Shown here one piece after another: positions 1 through 7,780 of a stretch of DNA of 64,000 nucleotides. The translations under genes and the position numbers were made by a program. The notes beneath the pieces were generated by a model. That model was not told where the DNA came from. It did not search any database and saw only the letters and a program-made list of their open reading frames with translations. How positions within the stretch are numbered: the first letter of the stretch is position 1; each line of letters begins with the position of its first letter. Source of the stretch: JBIQKZ01 sp044464765 (GTDB lineage: Bacteria > Pseudomonadota > Gammaproteobacteria > Burkholderiales > Burkholderiaceae_B); contig JBIQKZ010000006.1 of the NCBI GenBank assembly GCA_044464765.1, positions 62,001 to 126,000 on the forward strand. Direction: 5' to 3'.

Positions 1-1057
1 AGCCAGAAATGATTTCAGATTGAAGCTGTCGGGCATAGCGGTAACGCTCAAGGCTTTGCAGGCTCTCCCAATCGAGGGCGGGACGTACGGGCATGAGGCG
101 GCGAATGCGCTCCTGGGAGCGCGTGCTTGGCAGAACATTCAGGCGGGCCAGCAAATCGTCCGCCAGATCGGGGCGGTTGCATACCAGCACCATATCGCAA
201 CCCGCGGCAAGGGCCGCCTGCGCACGCGCCAGGATGTCGCCGGCCACGGTCGCGCCTTCCATGGTCAAGTCGTCGGAAAACACCACGCCGTCGTAATTGA
301 GGCTCTCGCGCAATATGGTCTGCACCCAGACGCTGGAAAACCCGGCGGGCCTGGAGTCGACACTGGGGTAGATCACATGGGCGGGCATGACGGATGGCAA
401 GACCATGTCGCCCAGCCAACCGTAGGGAGCGGCGTCTTCCTGCATGATTTGTTCGAGCGTGCGGTCGTCGACCGGAATCTCGTGGTGGGAATCGCCCTGC
501 ACGTACCCATGTCCGGGAAAGTGTTTGCCACAGGCGGCCATCCCCGCCAGCATCAGCCCCTGGATCAGCGCGCGCGCCAACATGGCCACCACTTGGGGCT
601 CTCGATGAAAAGCGCGATTGCCAATGACTGAGCTGACTCCGTAGTCGAGGTCCAGCACCGGCGTAAAGCTAAGGTCAACGCCACAGGCTCGCAGCTCGGC
701 GCCCAGCACATAGCCTGTTTCCGTGGCCAGGCGCATGGCCGCCAAAGAATCGTCCATCCAGATCTGACCAAACACACTCATGGCTGGCAGCGGTGTAAAC
801 CCATCGTCGCGAAAGCGCTGCACCCGCCCGCCTTCGTGGTCCACGGCAATCAGCAAAGGTTCGTCGCGTTCGGCGTGGATGGCCCGGCAAAGTTCTGTCA
901 GTTGAACCCGACTTTGAAAATTACGGGCGAACAGTATCACGCCGCCGACCGATGGGTGACGCAGACGCTGCCTTTCATGATCGGTCAACTCAGTACCCTG
1001 GACGTCAACCATGACGGGACCAGGGGGCAAGGCGGGTACTACTGGTAATTCGCTCAT
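1..1057 (-). CDS. nagZ: Beta-N-acetylhexosaminidase NagZ (3' end cut by window)
   Basis: Glycoside hydrolase family 3 cytosolic enzyme that removes N-acetylglucosamine from muropeptides during peptidoglycan recycling. Read leftward from the ATG at 1057, the protein begins MSELPVVPALPPGPVMVDVQG. It contains the AVDHEGGRVQRF segment and the NagZ signature KHFPGHG followed by GDSHHEIP, whose Asp-Ser-His loop provides the general acid/base in this family. A later FSDDLTMEG segment carries the nucleophile Asp. About 352 codons are visible and the carboxyl end lies beyond base 1. The gene starts 13 bp after acpS, so the two are probably co-transcribed, as in other Alcaligenaceae. Confidence 0.93.
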   Translation of the reverse strand, partial: MSELPVVPALPPGPVMVDVQGTELTDHERQRLRHPSVGGVILFARNFQSRVQLTELCRAIHAERDEPLLIAVDHEGGRVQRFRDDGFTPLPAMSVFGQIWMDDSLAAMRLATETGYVLGAELRACGVDLSFTPVLDLDYGVSSVIGNRAFHREPQVVAMLARALIQGLMLAGMAACGKHFPGHGYVQGDSHHEIPVDDRTLEQIMQEDAAPYGWLGDMVLPSVMPAHVIYPSVDSRPAGFSSVWVQTILRESLNYDGVVFSDDLTMEGATVAGDILARAQAALAAGCDMVLVCNRPDLADDLLARLNVLPSTRSQERIRRLMPVRPALDWESLQSLERYRYARQLQSEIISG

Positions 1058-1070
1058 TGGACAACTGCCT

Positions 1071-1505
1071 TCAAAATTTAGCTTGCGCCTTGGGGACGAG
1101 CGCCTCGACCACGACAAACGCCATGGCAAGGTCGCTTTCATCCGTTACTGAAATATGAGCCGCCCCGAAACGCTGGGCATACCAGGACGCCAGCGGCTCT
1201 TCCAGATGCACGACGGGCCTGCCCCCTGGCTGATTCAAGGTTTGCATCAGCGGCCAGCTCATGGGGGAATGCATGCCCAGCCCGATCGCCTTGGAAAAGG
1301 CTTCTTTGGCGGAAAACCGCGTTGCCAGGAAACGGATGCCGCGTGCGGGGTCACGTGCGCGCCGCCGGTCAAACATGATCAGCTCGCGGGCGCCCAGTAT
1401 GCGCTGCGCAAACCGCTCGCCCTGGCGCTCGTAGGCCCGTTGAATACGGTCAACACGCACCACATCGGTGCCAATGCCGGCAATGCCGGCCGCCGGCAAT
1501 GCCAT
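1071..1505 (-). CDS. acpS: Holo-[acyl-carrier-protein] synthase AcpS
   Basis: Transfers 4'-phosphopantetheine from CoA to acyl carrier protein. The amino end GIAGIGTDVVRVDRI contains the conserved Asp that binds Mg2+, and RFLATRFSAKEAFSKAIG is the second family signature with the catalytic Glu-Ala-Phe-Lys region. Length 144 aa is normal. An in-frame GTG lies directly before the chosen ATG; the ATG at 1505 is preferred because a purine-rich AAGGGG sits about 11 bases upstream. The gene follows the enoyl-CoA hydratase with almost no gap and precedes nagZ by 13 bp, forming a tight leftward cluster. Confidence 0.93.
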   Translation of the reverse strand: MALPAAGIAGIGTDVVRVDRIQRAYERQGERFAQRILGARELIMFDRRRARDPARGIRFLATRFSAKEAFSKAIGLGMHSPMSWPLMQTLNQPGGRPVVHLEEPLASWYAQRFGAAHISVTDESDLAMAFVVVEALVPKAQAKF

Positions 1506-1510
1506 CACTT

Positions 1511-2299
1511 CTAGCGCCCCTTGAACACGGGCGTGCGCTTTTCCATGAAGGCCGCCACGCCTTCTGCGTAATCATCGCTATTGCCCAGATCGCGCATCAG
1601 ATCGCGCTCCAGATCGAGTTGCTGTTCGAGCGTGTTGCTGAAACTTTGGTTCAGGGCGTGCTTCGCCGCCGCCAGGCCTTTGGTCGGCGCCGTGGAAAAA
1701 TGCTGTGCGAGCTGGTCGAGCCGTTGCTCGAACTGATCGTCGGGCACGCATTCCCAGATCAGGCCCCAATCGGCGGCCTGTTGGGCGGAAAGCTTATCGC
1801 CCAACAACGCCAGCCCCATGGCGCGCGCCGGCCCCACCAAACGGGGCAACACATACGTACCACCGGTATCCGGCAGCAGGCCCAGCCGGCAGAAAGGCAG
1901 AACAAAGCTGGCCGATTGCCGGGCGATGACAATATCGCCGGCCAGCGCCAGATTGGCGCCGGCTCCGGCCGCCACGCCGTTCACCCCCACCACCACCGGC
2001 ATAGGCAAGGCGCGCAGTTTCTTGACCAGCGGCCCATAATACTTTTCAAGACTCTCGCCCAAATCAACACGCGGCGCGCCTTCGGCGGCCACCCGCCGGG
2101 ATAAGTCCTGTCCGGCGCAAAACCCCCGGCCGCTTCCCGTAATGATCAGCACCCGGGCGCCATCGGCTTGCACCCGATCCACGGCATCGGCCACTTCACC
2201 ATGCATTTCCGTAGTGAAGCTGTTAAGTTTTTCGGGCCGATGCAGGGTTAAGCGGGCAATGCCTGCGGTGTTCTCAAAAAGTATGCTTTCGTATGCCAT
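1511..2299 (-). CDS. paaG: Enoyl-CoA hydratase/isomerase, PaaG type
   Basis: Crotonase-fold enzyme. The oxyanion-hole segments GRGFCAGQDLS and GVAAGAGANLALAGD are present. The motif LGLLPDTGGTYVLPRLVG has Asp where hydratases carry a catalytic Glu, which is typical of PaaG, the isomerase that converts ring-1,2-epoxyphenylacetyl-CoA to the oxepin. 262 aa from the ATG at 2299; an upstream in-frame TTG (2308) is 4 bases from a GGAG sequence and could be used instead. No other phenylacetate pathway genes are nearby, so the substrate is inferred from family motifs only; a general fatty-acid enoyl-CoA isomerase is the alternative. Confidence 0.78.
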   Translation of the reverse strand: MAYESILFENTAGIARLTLHRPEKLNSFTTEMHGEVADAVDRVQADGARVLIITGSGRGFCAGQDLSRRVAAEGAPRVDLGESLEKYYGPLVKKLRALPMPVVVGVNGVAAGAGANLALAGDIVIARQSASFVLPFCRLGLLPDTGGTYVLPRLVGPARAMGLALLGDKLSAQQAADWGLIWECVPDDQFEQRLDQLAQHFSTAPTKGLAAAKHALNQSFSNTLEQQLDLERDLMRDLGNSDDYAEGVAAFMEKRTPVFKGR

Positions 2300-2356
2300 A
2301 TCGATCAATTCGCTCCATAATGCACAAACAACCTGGGCCGTTTGCTGTGCAAGGCA

Positions 2357-2902
2357 CTATAGCTTAATGAAATGCTCGCGATAATGCTTGAGCTCATCGA
2401 TGGATTCATAGATATCGGCCAACGCCTCGTGCTTGCTGTGCTTCACAAAGCTTTTATACACCTCGGGCTTCCAGCGCAACGCCAATTCCTTCAGGGTGCT
2501 GACATCCAGGTTGCGGTAGTGGAAGAAAGCTTCGAGCCGCGGCATATACTTGACAAGAAAACGCCTGTCCTGACCCACGGTATTGCCGCACAACGGGGAT
2601 TTCCCGGCCGGCACGTGCTGCGCCAGGAAGGCCAGCAACTGGTCTTCGGCCTGTTCTTCAGTAATTGTCGACGCCTTCACCTTGTCGGTCAGGCCGCTTT
2701 TTCCATGCGTGGAGGTATTCCATTTGTCCATGGCGTCAAGCAATTCGTTGCTTTGATGTATAACCATGACAGGGCCTTCCGCGACAAAGGTCAGGTCGGC
2801 CTCGGTTACGATGATAGCTGCCTCGATGATGCGTTCTTTTTCCGGATCCAGTCCGGTCATCTCTAAATCGAGCCATACCAGACGCTGGTCATTTACCGCC
2901 AT
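2357..2902 (-). CDS. orn: Oligoribonuclease
   Basis: DEDDh 3'-5' exonuclease that degrades 2-5 nt RNA fragments and pGpG, completing mRNA decay and c-di-GMP turnover. The four acidic residues and the His are visible: D12 and E14 in WLDLEMTG, D112 in GNTVGQDRRFL, H158 and D163 in SKHEALADI. 181 aa is the usual length. The gene is divergent from the M48 protease gene with a 47-bp gap that must hold both start regions. Confidence 0.96.
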   Translation of the reverse strand: MAVNDQRLVWLDLEMTGLDPEKERIIEAAIIVTEADLTFVAEGPVMVIHQSNELLDAMDKWNTSTHGKSGLTDKVKASTITEEQAEDQLLAFLAQHVPAGKSPLCGNTVGQDRRFLVKYMPRLEAFFHYRNLDVSTLKELALRWKPEVYKSFVKHSKHEALADIYESIDELKHYREHFIKL

Positions 2903-2949
2903 ATAATTCTTCCTTAAAACAACGATTTTCGCACACCTGCATCGCGCTT

Positions 2950-4197
2950 ATGTTTACTTTGTGGTTTATTGCCTTTTTGTTCGCCAATACGCTCACGCGG
3001 ACCTGGGTCGCCGTGCGCCAGATTCGTCACGTGGGCAAGCATCGCGGCCAGGTGCCACCCGAATTCGCCGACCGCATCAGCTTGCGCAGCCATCAGCGCG
3101 CGGCCGACTACACCAGCGCCAAAGTTCAGTTGTCGCTGGCCCAGTTCGTGGTCGAAACCGCCGCCCTGGTGGCCCTGACGCTGTTGGGCGGCTTGCAGTA
3201 CCTGGATCTGGCCTTCGCCCGGCTGATCGACCACGAAATGCTGCGCCAACTGGCGCTGCTCGGTTCCGTGGTGGCCATTCTAAGCCTGATCAGCCTGCCC
3301 TTCGACATCTGGCGCAAGTTCAGGCTTGAAGCCCGGTTCGGCTTCAATAGGGTAACACCACGCCTGTTCGCCACCGACATGCTGAAAGGGCTGCTGCTGG
3401 CACTGGCGCTGGGCGCTCCGCTAGCCGCCGCCGTGCTGTGGGTCATGGGCAACGCAGGCGCCAATTGGGGCTGGTGGGCCTGGGGGCTTTGGGTTGCCTT
3501 CAATGTGCTGGTCCTGTGGCTATTTCCCACCGTCATCGCGCCCATGTTCAATAAGTTCACTCCACTGCAGGACGACGCCGTTCGGGATCGCATTCAGGCC
3601 CTTGCCCAGCGTAGCGGCTTCACACTGAACGGCCTGTTCGTCATGGATGGCTCCAAACGATCAGCCCATGGCAATGCCTACTTTACGGGGTTTGGCCGCT
3701 CGCGGCGCATCGTCTTTTTCGACACCCTGCTGGCGCGCCTGAACGTAGACGAAATCGAAGCCGTCCTGGCTCACGAACTGGGGCATTTCAAGCACCGCCA
3801 CATCATCAAGCGCATGTTCATCAGCTTTGCCATGGCGCTGATCTTCCTGCTGACGCTGAATTGGCTGTCGCAGCAAGTATGGTTCTATACTGGCCTGGGC
3901 GTGCTTCCGCAATTGGGTCGCGCCAATGATGCGCTGGCGCTTGTCCTGTTCTTGCTGGTGGTCCCCGTGTTTACCTTTTGGGTCACCCCTCTGGCCAGTT
4001 GGTTCTCGCGTCGCGACGAATTCCAGGCCGACCGCTATGCGGCAAGCCAGTCATCTGCCGCCGCGCTGATCTCGGCCCTGGTCAAACTGTACGACGACAA
4101 CGCCGCTACCCTTACGCCCGATCCACTGCATTCCGCGTTCTACGACAGTCACCCTCCCGCCGTGCTGCGCATCCAGAAACTGTCCTATGCGCCCTGA
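2950..4197 (+). CDS. M48 family membrane metallopeptidase (Ste24/CAAX-protease-like)
   Basis: Integral inner-membrane zinc peptidase of the M48 family, of the Ste24-like branch rather than the short HtpX branch (415 aa). The zinc site HELGH is at residues 275-279 and the third ligand is E357 in RRDEFQADRYA. Several hydrophobic segments flank it: residues 1-20, around 60-110, 140-200 and 280-340. The substrate cannot be read from sequence; bacterial homologues are thought to act in membrane-protein quality control. The end overlaps the rsgA start by 11 bp, implying coupled translation. Confidence 0.9.
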   Translation: MFTLWFIAFLFANTLTRTWVAVRQIRHVGKHRGQVPPEFADRISLRSHQRAADYTSAKVQLSLAQFVVETAALVALTLLGGLQYLDLAFARLIDHEMLRQLALLGSVVAILSLISLPFDIWRKFRLEARFGFNRVTPRLFATDMLKGLLLALALGAPLAAAVLWVMGNAGANWGWWAWGLWVAFNVLVLWLFPTVIAPMFNKFTPLQDDAVRDRIQALAQRSGFTLNGLFVMDGSKRSAHGNAYFTGFGRSRRIVFFDTLLARLNVDEIEAVLAHELGHFKHRHIIKRMFISFAMALIFLLTLNWLSQQVWFYTGLGVLPQLGRANDALALVLFLLVVPVFTFWVTPLASWFSRRDEFQADRYAASQSSAAALISALVKLYDDNAATLTPDPLHSAFYDSHPPAVLRIQKLSYAP

Positions 4198-5092
4198 CAC
4201 CGGGCTGGCCCATGGCCGCGTCATCGCCGTTCATGGGCGCCATTGCATGGTCGAGCTGGACGACGGCTCGATACTGAAGTGTTTTCCGCGCGGCAAGAAA
4301 AGCGAGGTGGCAGTCGGCGATTACGTCAGCCTGCAAACACAGGGGGATGCCGAAGGCGTCATCGAACAGCTGCACGACCGACGCAACCTGCTGTATCGAT
4401 CTGACGACATGCGCACCAAGCAATTTGCGGCCAATGTGGATCAATTGCTGATCGTGGTGGCGGTCGAACCCGCCTTTTCACCCGATTTAATCGGCCGCGC
4501 ACTGGTGGCGGCTCAAAGCGCCGGCATCACGCCGCTGATCATCCTGAACAAGACCGACCTGGCGGCCGGCCTGCAACCCGTGCGACAGCGGATTCGCAAC
4601 CTTACCACCGAAGAAACACCCATTATTGAAATCAGCGCGCTCGATCTTGACAGCACACGTGCGGCATTACTGCCTTTCCTGGCAAACCGCACCAGCCTGC
4701 TGCTGGGCCAAAGCGGCATGGGAAAATCCACCATCCTGAACGCGCTGGCGCCCGAGGCCCAGGCCCACACGCAGGAACACTCTATTGCCCTTGATGCAGG
4801 CAAGCACACGACAACCAGTACACGCCTGTACCATTTGCCTCATGGCGGCGACCTGATTGATTCCCCCGGTTTCCAAACCTTCGGCCTTTTCCACCTGAGT
4901 CCTGGCGAGGTAGAGCGCGGTTTCCCCGAATTTGCCGATTACGCCAAGGATTGCCGTTTTTATAATTGCGCCCACCGTCACGAACCAGGCTGCGGCGTTC
5001 TGTTCGCGCTAAAAAGCGGCGGCATTACACAAGAACGCCACGATTTATACCTGCGGATTCTCGCCGAAAACGAAGCCAGGACGCGCTACTGA
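4187..5092 (+). CDS. rsgA: Small ribosomal subunit GTPase RsgA
   Basis: Circularly permuted GTPase that assists late 30S assembly. The order seen is an OB-fold (residues 1-70), the G4 motif NKTDL, the P-loop GQSGMGKST (about 174-182), G3 DSPGFQ, then a zinc knuckle CRFYNCAHRHEPGC near the carboxyl end. This permuted order of G motifs is diagnostic. 301 aa. It overlaps the preceding protease gene and converges on the Nudix gene with only 1 bp between stop codons. Confidence 0.95.
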   Translation: MRPDTGLAHGRVIAVHGRHCMVELDDGSILKCFPRGKKSEVAVGDYVSLQTQGDAEGVIEQLHDRRNLLYRSDDMRTKQFAANVDQLLIVVAVEPAFSPDLIGRALVAAQSAGITPLIILNKTDLAAGLQPVRQRIRNLTTEETPIIEISALDLDSTRAALLPFLANRTSLLLGQSGMGKSTILNALAPEAQAHTQEHSIALDAGKHTTTSTRLYHLPHGGDLIDSPGFQTFGLFHLSPGEVERGFPEFADYAKDCRFYNCAHRHEPGCGVLFALKSGGITQERHDLYLRILAENEARTRY

Positions 5093-5093
5093 T

Positions 5094-5837
5094 TCAGACG
5101 CCCACCCGAGCTTCTGCTGCCGCCAGAAAATGATAAAAGTTGCGTATCAAGGCGGCAGTTGCACCCCAAATAAAGTACGAACCCCAGGGCATGGAAAAAT
5201 AATAGCGATGGCCGCCGTCAGGCAAATTGGCTTTATGCAGATAGTGATGCGCGGGGTCCATTAGAAAGGCGAGCGGCACTTCGAAGATTTCCGCCACTTC
5301 GGTTTCATCCGGCCTGAGCGTAAAACCCGACGTCAAATAACCAATGACCGGCTTCATCGTGAAGCGTGTTGACGTGAGAAAGCCTGGCTGGGTGCCGATA
5401 AGCTGGATGAATTCGGGTGATACGCCAATCTCTTCCTGGGTTTCCCGCAGGGCGGCAGCCACCGGTGTGCCATCGGATTTTTCGATTCGCCCGCCCGGGA
5501 AGCAGATTTGCCCGGCATGGTCGTATAAATGGGAGGCACGGCGCGTGAAAATGACATGCAGGCCGTCGAGCCGCTGCACCAAAGGAAAAAAGACAGCTGC
5601 CTGCACGACGCCGTTAAGTTCGAGGGTGTCGGCTTGGAATGACTCGGTGAATACTGGCTCGACACTCCAGGCAATGTCGTCCCGGAAGGCCTGTTGAATG
5701 AAATCCAACTGCAACGCAGTGTTGCCTAAAGGCAACAAATCCCGGGGCGCCTCCACGATAGGTTGCGTTTGAGGGTCAAACCCCGGTACCACAACTGCAC
5801 GTTTTCCTGTGCGGGGATCCAGTATGTTTTGCGACAT
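5094..5837 (-). CDS. Nudix hydrolase, CoA pyrophosphatase family
   Basis: The Nudix box is GGRIEKSDGTPVAAALRETQ followed by EEIG. It carries the CoA-pyrophosphatase form, in which REx(2)EExG is intact but the first Glu of the canonical box is replaced, as in NudL/YeaB proteins. The adjacent LPLVQRLDGLHVIFTRRASHLYDHAGQICFP stretch (split here only by description) contains the LxxH-GQ[IV]xFPGG element of that family. 247 aa, with a longer amino end (about 80 residues) than E. coli NudL. Expected reaction: CoA to phosphopantetheine and 3',5'-ADP. Substrate assignment is by family. Confidence 0.82.
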   Translation of the reverse strand: MSQNILDPRTGKRAVVVPGFDPQTQPIVEAPRDLLPLGNTALQLDFIQQAFRDDIAWSVEPVFTESFQADTLELNGVVQAAVFFPLVQRLDGLHVIFTRRASHLYDHAGQICFPGGRIEKSDGTPVAAALRETQEEIGVSPEFIQLIGTQPGFLTSTRFTMKPVIGYLTSGFTLRPDETEVAEIFEVPLAFLMDPAHHYLHKANLPDGGHRYYFSMPWGSYFIWGATAALIRNFYHFLAAAEARVGV

Positions 5838-5843
5838 AGTCCT

Positions 5844-5872
5844 GAAAAAACAAAGGCGCCACTCGGGCGCCT
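5844..5872 (-). terminator. Rho-independent terminator after rplS
   Basis: Read on the minus strand, AGGCGCC-cgagt-GGCGCCT forms a 7-bp GC-rich stem, followed by TTGTTTTTTC. It lies 28 bp beyond the rplS stop and just before the Nudix start, and so separates the two units. Confidence 0.85.
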
Positions 5873-5900
5873 ATTGCTGTTTACATAGGAGAAAAACGCG

Positions 5901-6287
5901 TTACGCTGTGGCTTTCTTGTCGGCCCGGCGAACCAATTTTTCTTTAATGCGTGCAGATTTACCCGAACGGCTACGCAGGTAATAAAGTTTAGCACGACGC
6001 ACGTCGCCACGGCGCTTGACTTCGATGGAGGCGATTTGCGGAGAATAGAGTTGGAAGGTTCGTTCGACGGCCTCGCCGGACGAAATCTTGCGTACGATGA
6101 ACGATGAGTTCAAACCACGATTGCGCTTGCCAATTACAACGCCTTCGTAGGCCTGGACACGCTTGCGGGTGCCTTCAACTACGTTTACGTTAACGACGAC
6201 GGTATCGCCGGCGGCAAACTGGGGATGAGGTTTATCGCCGGTAAGGCGGTCGATTTCCTCTTTTTCAAGAGTCGCGATAAGGTCCAT
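5901..6287 (-). CDS. rplS: 50S ribosomal protein L19
   Basis: 128-aa ribosomal protein at the 30S-50S interface. The L19 signature KRVQAYEGVVIGKRNRGLNSSFIVRK is present (given here as the recognised block; key residues YEG, RG and SSF), and the tail ends in RRAKLYYLRSRSGKSARIKEK. Its usual neighbours rpsP-rimM-trmD are not upstream: 237 bp of non-coding DNA and the small SOS-linked gene precede it instead. A separate promoter in 6288-6524 is therefore likely. Confidence 0.96.
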   Translation of the reverse strand: MDLIATLEKEEIDRLTGDKPHPQFAAGDTVVVNVNVVEGTRKRVQAYEGVVIGKRNRGLNSSFIVRKISSGEAVERTFQLYSPQIASIEVKRRGDVRRAKLYYLRSRSGKSARIKEKLVRRADKKATA

Positions 6288-6455
6288 TTTATGGCTCCGG
6301 TGTCATCAATAGCAGGCATGTAAGTCGGGATGGTTTTTGATGCAGGCGCGCTATTGCGCACCGCTTTTAACTTGCCGCCAGAGGATGATGTTGCAAAACC
6401 CAGTATTCTACAGCGAACTGCCGACCGTGACAAGCAAGGCACGACCAGACTGAAA

Positions 6456-6538
6456 AAAGCCCTTGCCTGGTACAGCCATTTCTAGAACCCGGCGGAACAA
6501 AGCCCTTGCCGGAAATGGTCTTTCCTAGAACCCGCCGG
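6456..6538. repeat. Imperfect direct repeat duplicating the 3' end of the small gene
   Basis: Two copies of roughly 40 bp (6456-6495 and 6499-6538) share aaagcccttgcc at one end and ctagaacccg at the other. The second copy contains the stop codon of the 53-aa gene; the first copy lies just downstream and repeats the GGGTTCTAG sequence. It looks like a local tandem duplication that has since diverged in the middle. Confidence 0.6.
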
Positions 6539-6686
6539 CCGCGCCCAGCCACATGATGCCGGGAATGGTTGCGCCCCATACCGCCACCAGCAAGACATCG
6601 ACGAGCATGGCGCCGCGGGTTAAGCGTTGCCCGGGTTTGGGAGCCGGAGGAAAAGGCCATTTGGCGGGAGTAGTGGTCGTACGCAT
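6525..6686 (-). CDS. Small single-pass membrane protein under LexA-type control
   Basis: 53-aa protein with a Thr/Pro-rich amino half (MRTTTTPAKWPFPPAPKPG) and a hydrophobic carboxyl half, AMLVDVLLVAVWGATIPGIM, ending WLGAAGGF: one membrane helix. A good Shine-Dalgarno, AAAGGA, is 6-7 bases before the ATG. About 140 bases upstream is a promoter overlapped by two perfect CTGT-N8-ACAG boxes, so expression should follow DNA damage. I do not recognise a named family. Small membrane peptides under tight LexA control are known as SOS toxins or division inhibitors in other bacteria, but nothing in the sequence proves such an activity here. Confidence 0.72.
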   Translation of the reverse strand: MRTTTTPAKWPFPPAPKPGQRLTRGAMLVDVLLVAVWGATIPGIMWLGAAGGF

Positions 6687-6801
6687 AGGAAGTCCTTTTA
6701 CAAGTGCGTGCAAAGGTTTGCGCGCTGCCTGGCACCAAGGTAATGGCTAAAATGATTGCCAAGACCACGGCAACTACCAAGGCTATCTGTTATTACATAC
6801 A

Positions 6802-6860
6802 CTGTTTTAATTAACAGCACTGTGTTTACGTACTGTATTAAAAAACAGTGTCTATGGCAA
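6802..6860 (-). promoter_or_regulatory. SOS promoter with two LexA-type boxes
   Basis: On the minus strand TTGCCA (6860-6855), a 17-bp spacer and TACAGT (6837-6832) make a sigma-70 promoter facing the 53-aa gene. Box 1, CTGTATTAAAAAACAG (plus strand, 6833-6848), covers the -10 and spacer. Box 2, CTGTTTTAATTAACAG (6802-6817), lies at about +9 to +24. The box starts are 31 bp apart, close to three helical turns. Both match CTGT-N8-ACAG exactly, the same form as the box in front of recA in this window. Inferred transcription start is near 6825. Confidence 0.8.
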
Positions 6861-6869
6861 GCACTTTCT

Positions 6870-6896
6870 AAAAAAAATCTCCCCGAAGGGAGATTT
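6870..6896 (-). terminator. Terminator of the first entericidin gene
   Basis: Minus-strand AAATCTCCC-TTCG-GGGAGATTT with a UUCG-type tetraloop and a run of eight T. It lies 96 bp past the entericidin stop and insulates the SOS promoter immediately downstream. Between 6687 and 6992 I see only this terminator, the SOS promoter with its leader, and an 8-bp hairpin at 6953-6975. Confidence 0.88.
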
Positions 6897-6992
6897 CATA
6901 CTGCGCCAAACCGACACGCCCAGCCACCACATAATCCAACGTCCGCCATGCGCCAGCCCTACGCCTCAGGGCTGGTTGCGATACGGCTTGTT

Positions 6993-7124
6993 TTACTTGG
7001 CCGACCTCTCGATCGCCTTACCCGCGTTGGAAATATCCGCCCCGGCGCCTGCCACAGTATTACTGCACCCAACCAGTGTTGCGTAACCGACGATCAGCAT
7101 GGACATCAAAAGCTTAAAACGCAT
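6993..7124 (-). CDS. Entericidin A/B-family small lipoprotein
   Basis: 43-aa protein. A signal peptide ends in the lipobox LVGC (Cys20), followed by SNTVAGAGADISNAGKAIER: the entericidin hallmark of a short amphipathic helix with the GAGxDI..AGxxIE pattern. A strong Shine-Dalgarno (AAGGAG) precedes the ATG at 7124. Entericidins are tiny membrane lipoproteins, some induced by stationary phase or envelope stress; whether this one is bacteriolytic or protective is unknown. A paralogue lies at 45319-45447. Confidence 0.85.
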   Translation of the reverse strand: MRFKLLMSMLIVGYATLVGCSNTVAGAGADISNAGKAIERSAK

Positions 7125-7200
7125 GGCTTGCTCCTTAAAAAAGCGGAATTATTCAACCAGACAACGTCAACCAAAAACAGTTTGTACGAATCCAACCGGC

Positions 7201-7737
7201 CTACTGAGGGGCCTCGGCATAACGTCGGGCGCTATCCACGATTTCTTTACGAGCGGCCTCAAGGCCGTCCCACCCTTTGACTTTCACCCATTTACCGGTC
7301 TCCAGGTCCTTGTAGTGCTCGAAAAAGTGCTGGATACGCTGCAGCTCTTCTTGAGGAAGGTCTGCCGGCGTCTTGATGTGGCGATAAGGGGGGTAAAGTT
7401 TTTCGATCGGAACCGCCAACAGCTTTGCATCACCGCCGGCCTCGTCGTCCATGTGCAAAACGCCAATGGCCCGGCAGCGGATGACTGCGCCGACCTGTAT
7501 GGGGAATGGTGCGACAACCAGCACATCCACCGGATCGCCATCGTCGGAAATCGTTTGAGGGATATAGCCATAGTTGGCTGGATAATGCATGGCTGTCAAC
7601 ATGAATCGGTCTACAAATACCGCACCGCTGTCTTTGTCGACCTCGTACTTCACGGGATCGGAGTTCATTGGAATTTCGATGATGACGTTGAATTCGTCCG
7701 GCGTATTGGCGCCGGCGGTCACGCGATCTAAGCTCAT
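7201..7737 (-). CDS. ppa: Inorganic pyrophosphatase
   Basis: Family I soluble pyrophosphatase, 178 aa, hydrolysing PPi to drive biosynthetic reactions. The signature DGDPVDVLV at residues 66-74 carries the Mg2+-binding aspartates; YEVDKDSGAVFVDRF near residue 31 and the K-x-K-GWD region near the carboxyl end (KWVKVKGWDG) also match. It stands alone between the entericidin gene and hemY. Confidence 0.96.
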   Translation of the reverse strand: MSLDRVTAGANTPDEFNVIIEIPMNSDPVKYEVDKDSGAVFVDRFMLTAMHYPANYGYIPQTISDDGDPVDVLVVAPFPIQVGAVIRCRAIGVLHMDDEAGGDAKLLAVPIEKLYPPYRHIKTPADLPQEELQRIQHFFEHYKDLETGKWVKVKGWDGLEAARKEIVDSARRYAEAPQ

Positions 7738-7780
7738 GCTGTCACAACCTTGATAATGTTATTGAATGATGGAAAAAGAA

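Noticed and set aside
6367..6780. Longer minus-strand frame overlapping the 53-aa gene with a hydrophobic start
   Set aside because: It needs a TTG start without a ribosome site, runs antithetically through the better-supported small gene in another frame, and its later part has no protein-like character. Kept only as a possible leader feature.
6953..6975. 8-bp hairpin CCAGCCCT/AGGGCTGG after the entericidin gene
   Set aside because: No T-run follows in either direction, and a much stronger terminator lies at 6870-6896, so it is not called as a terminator.
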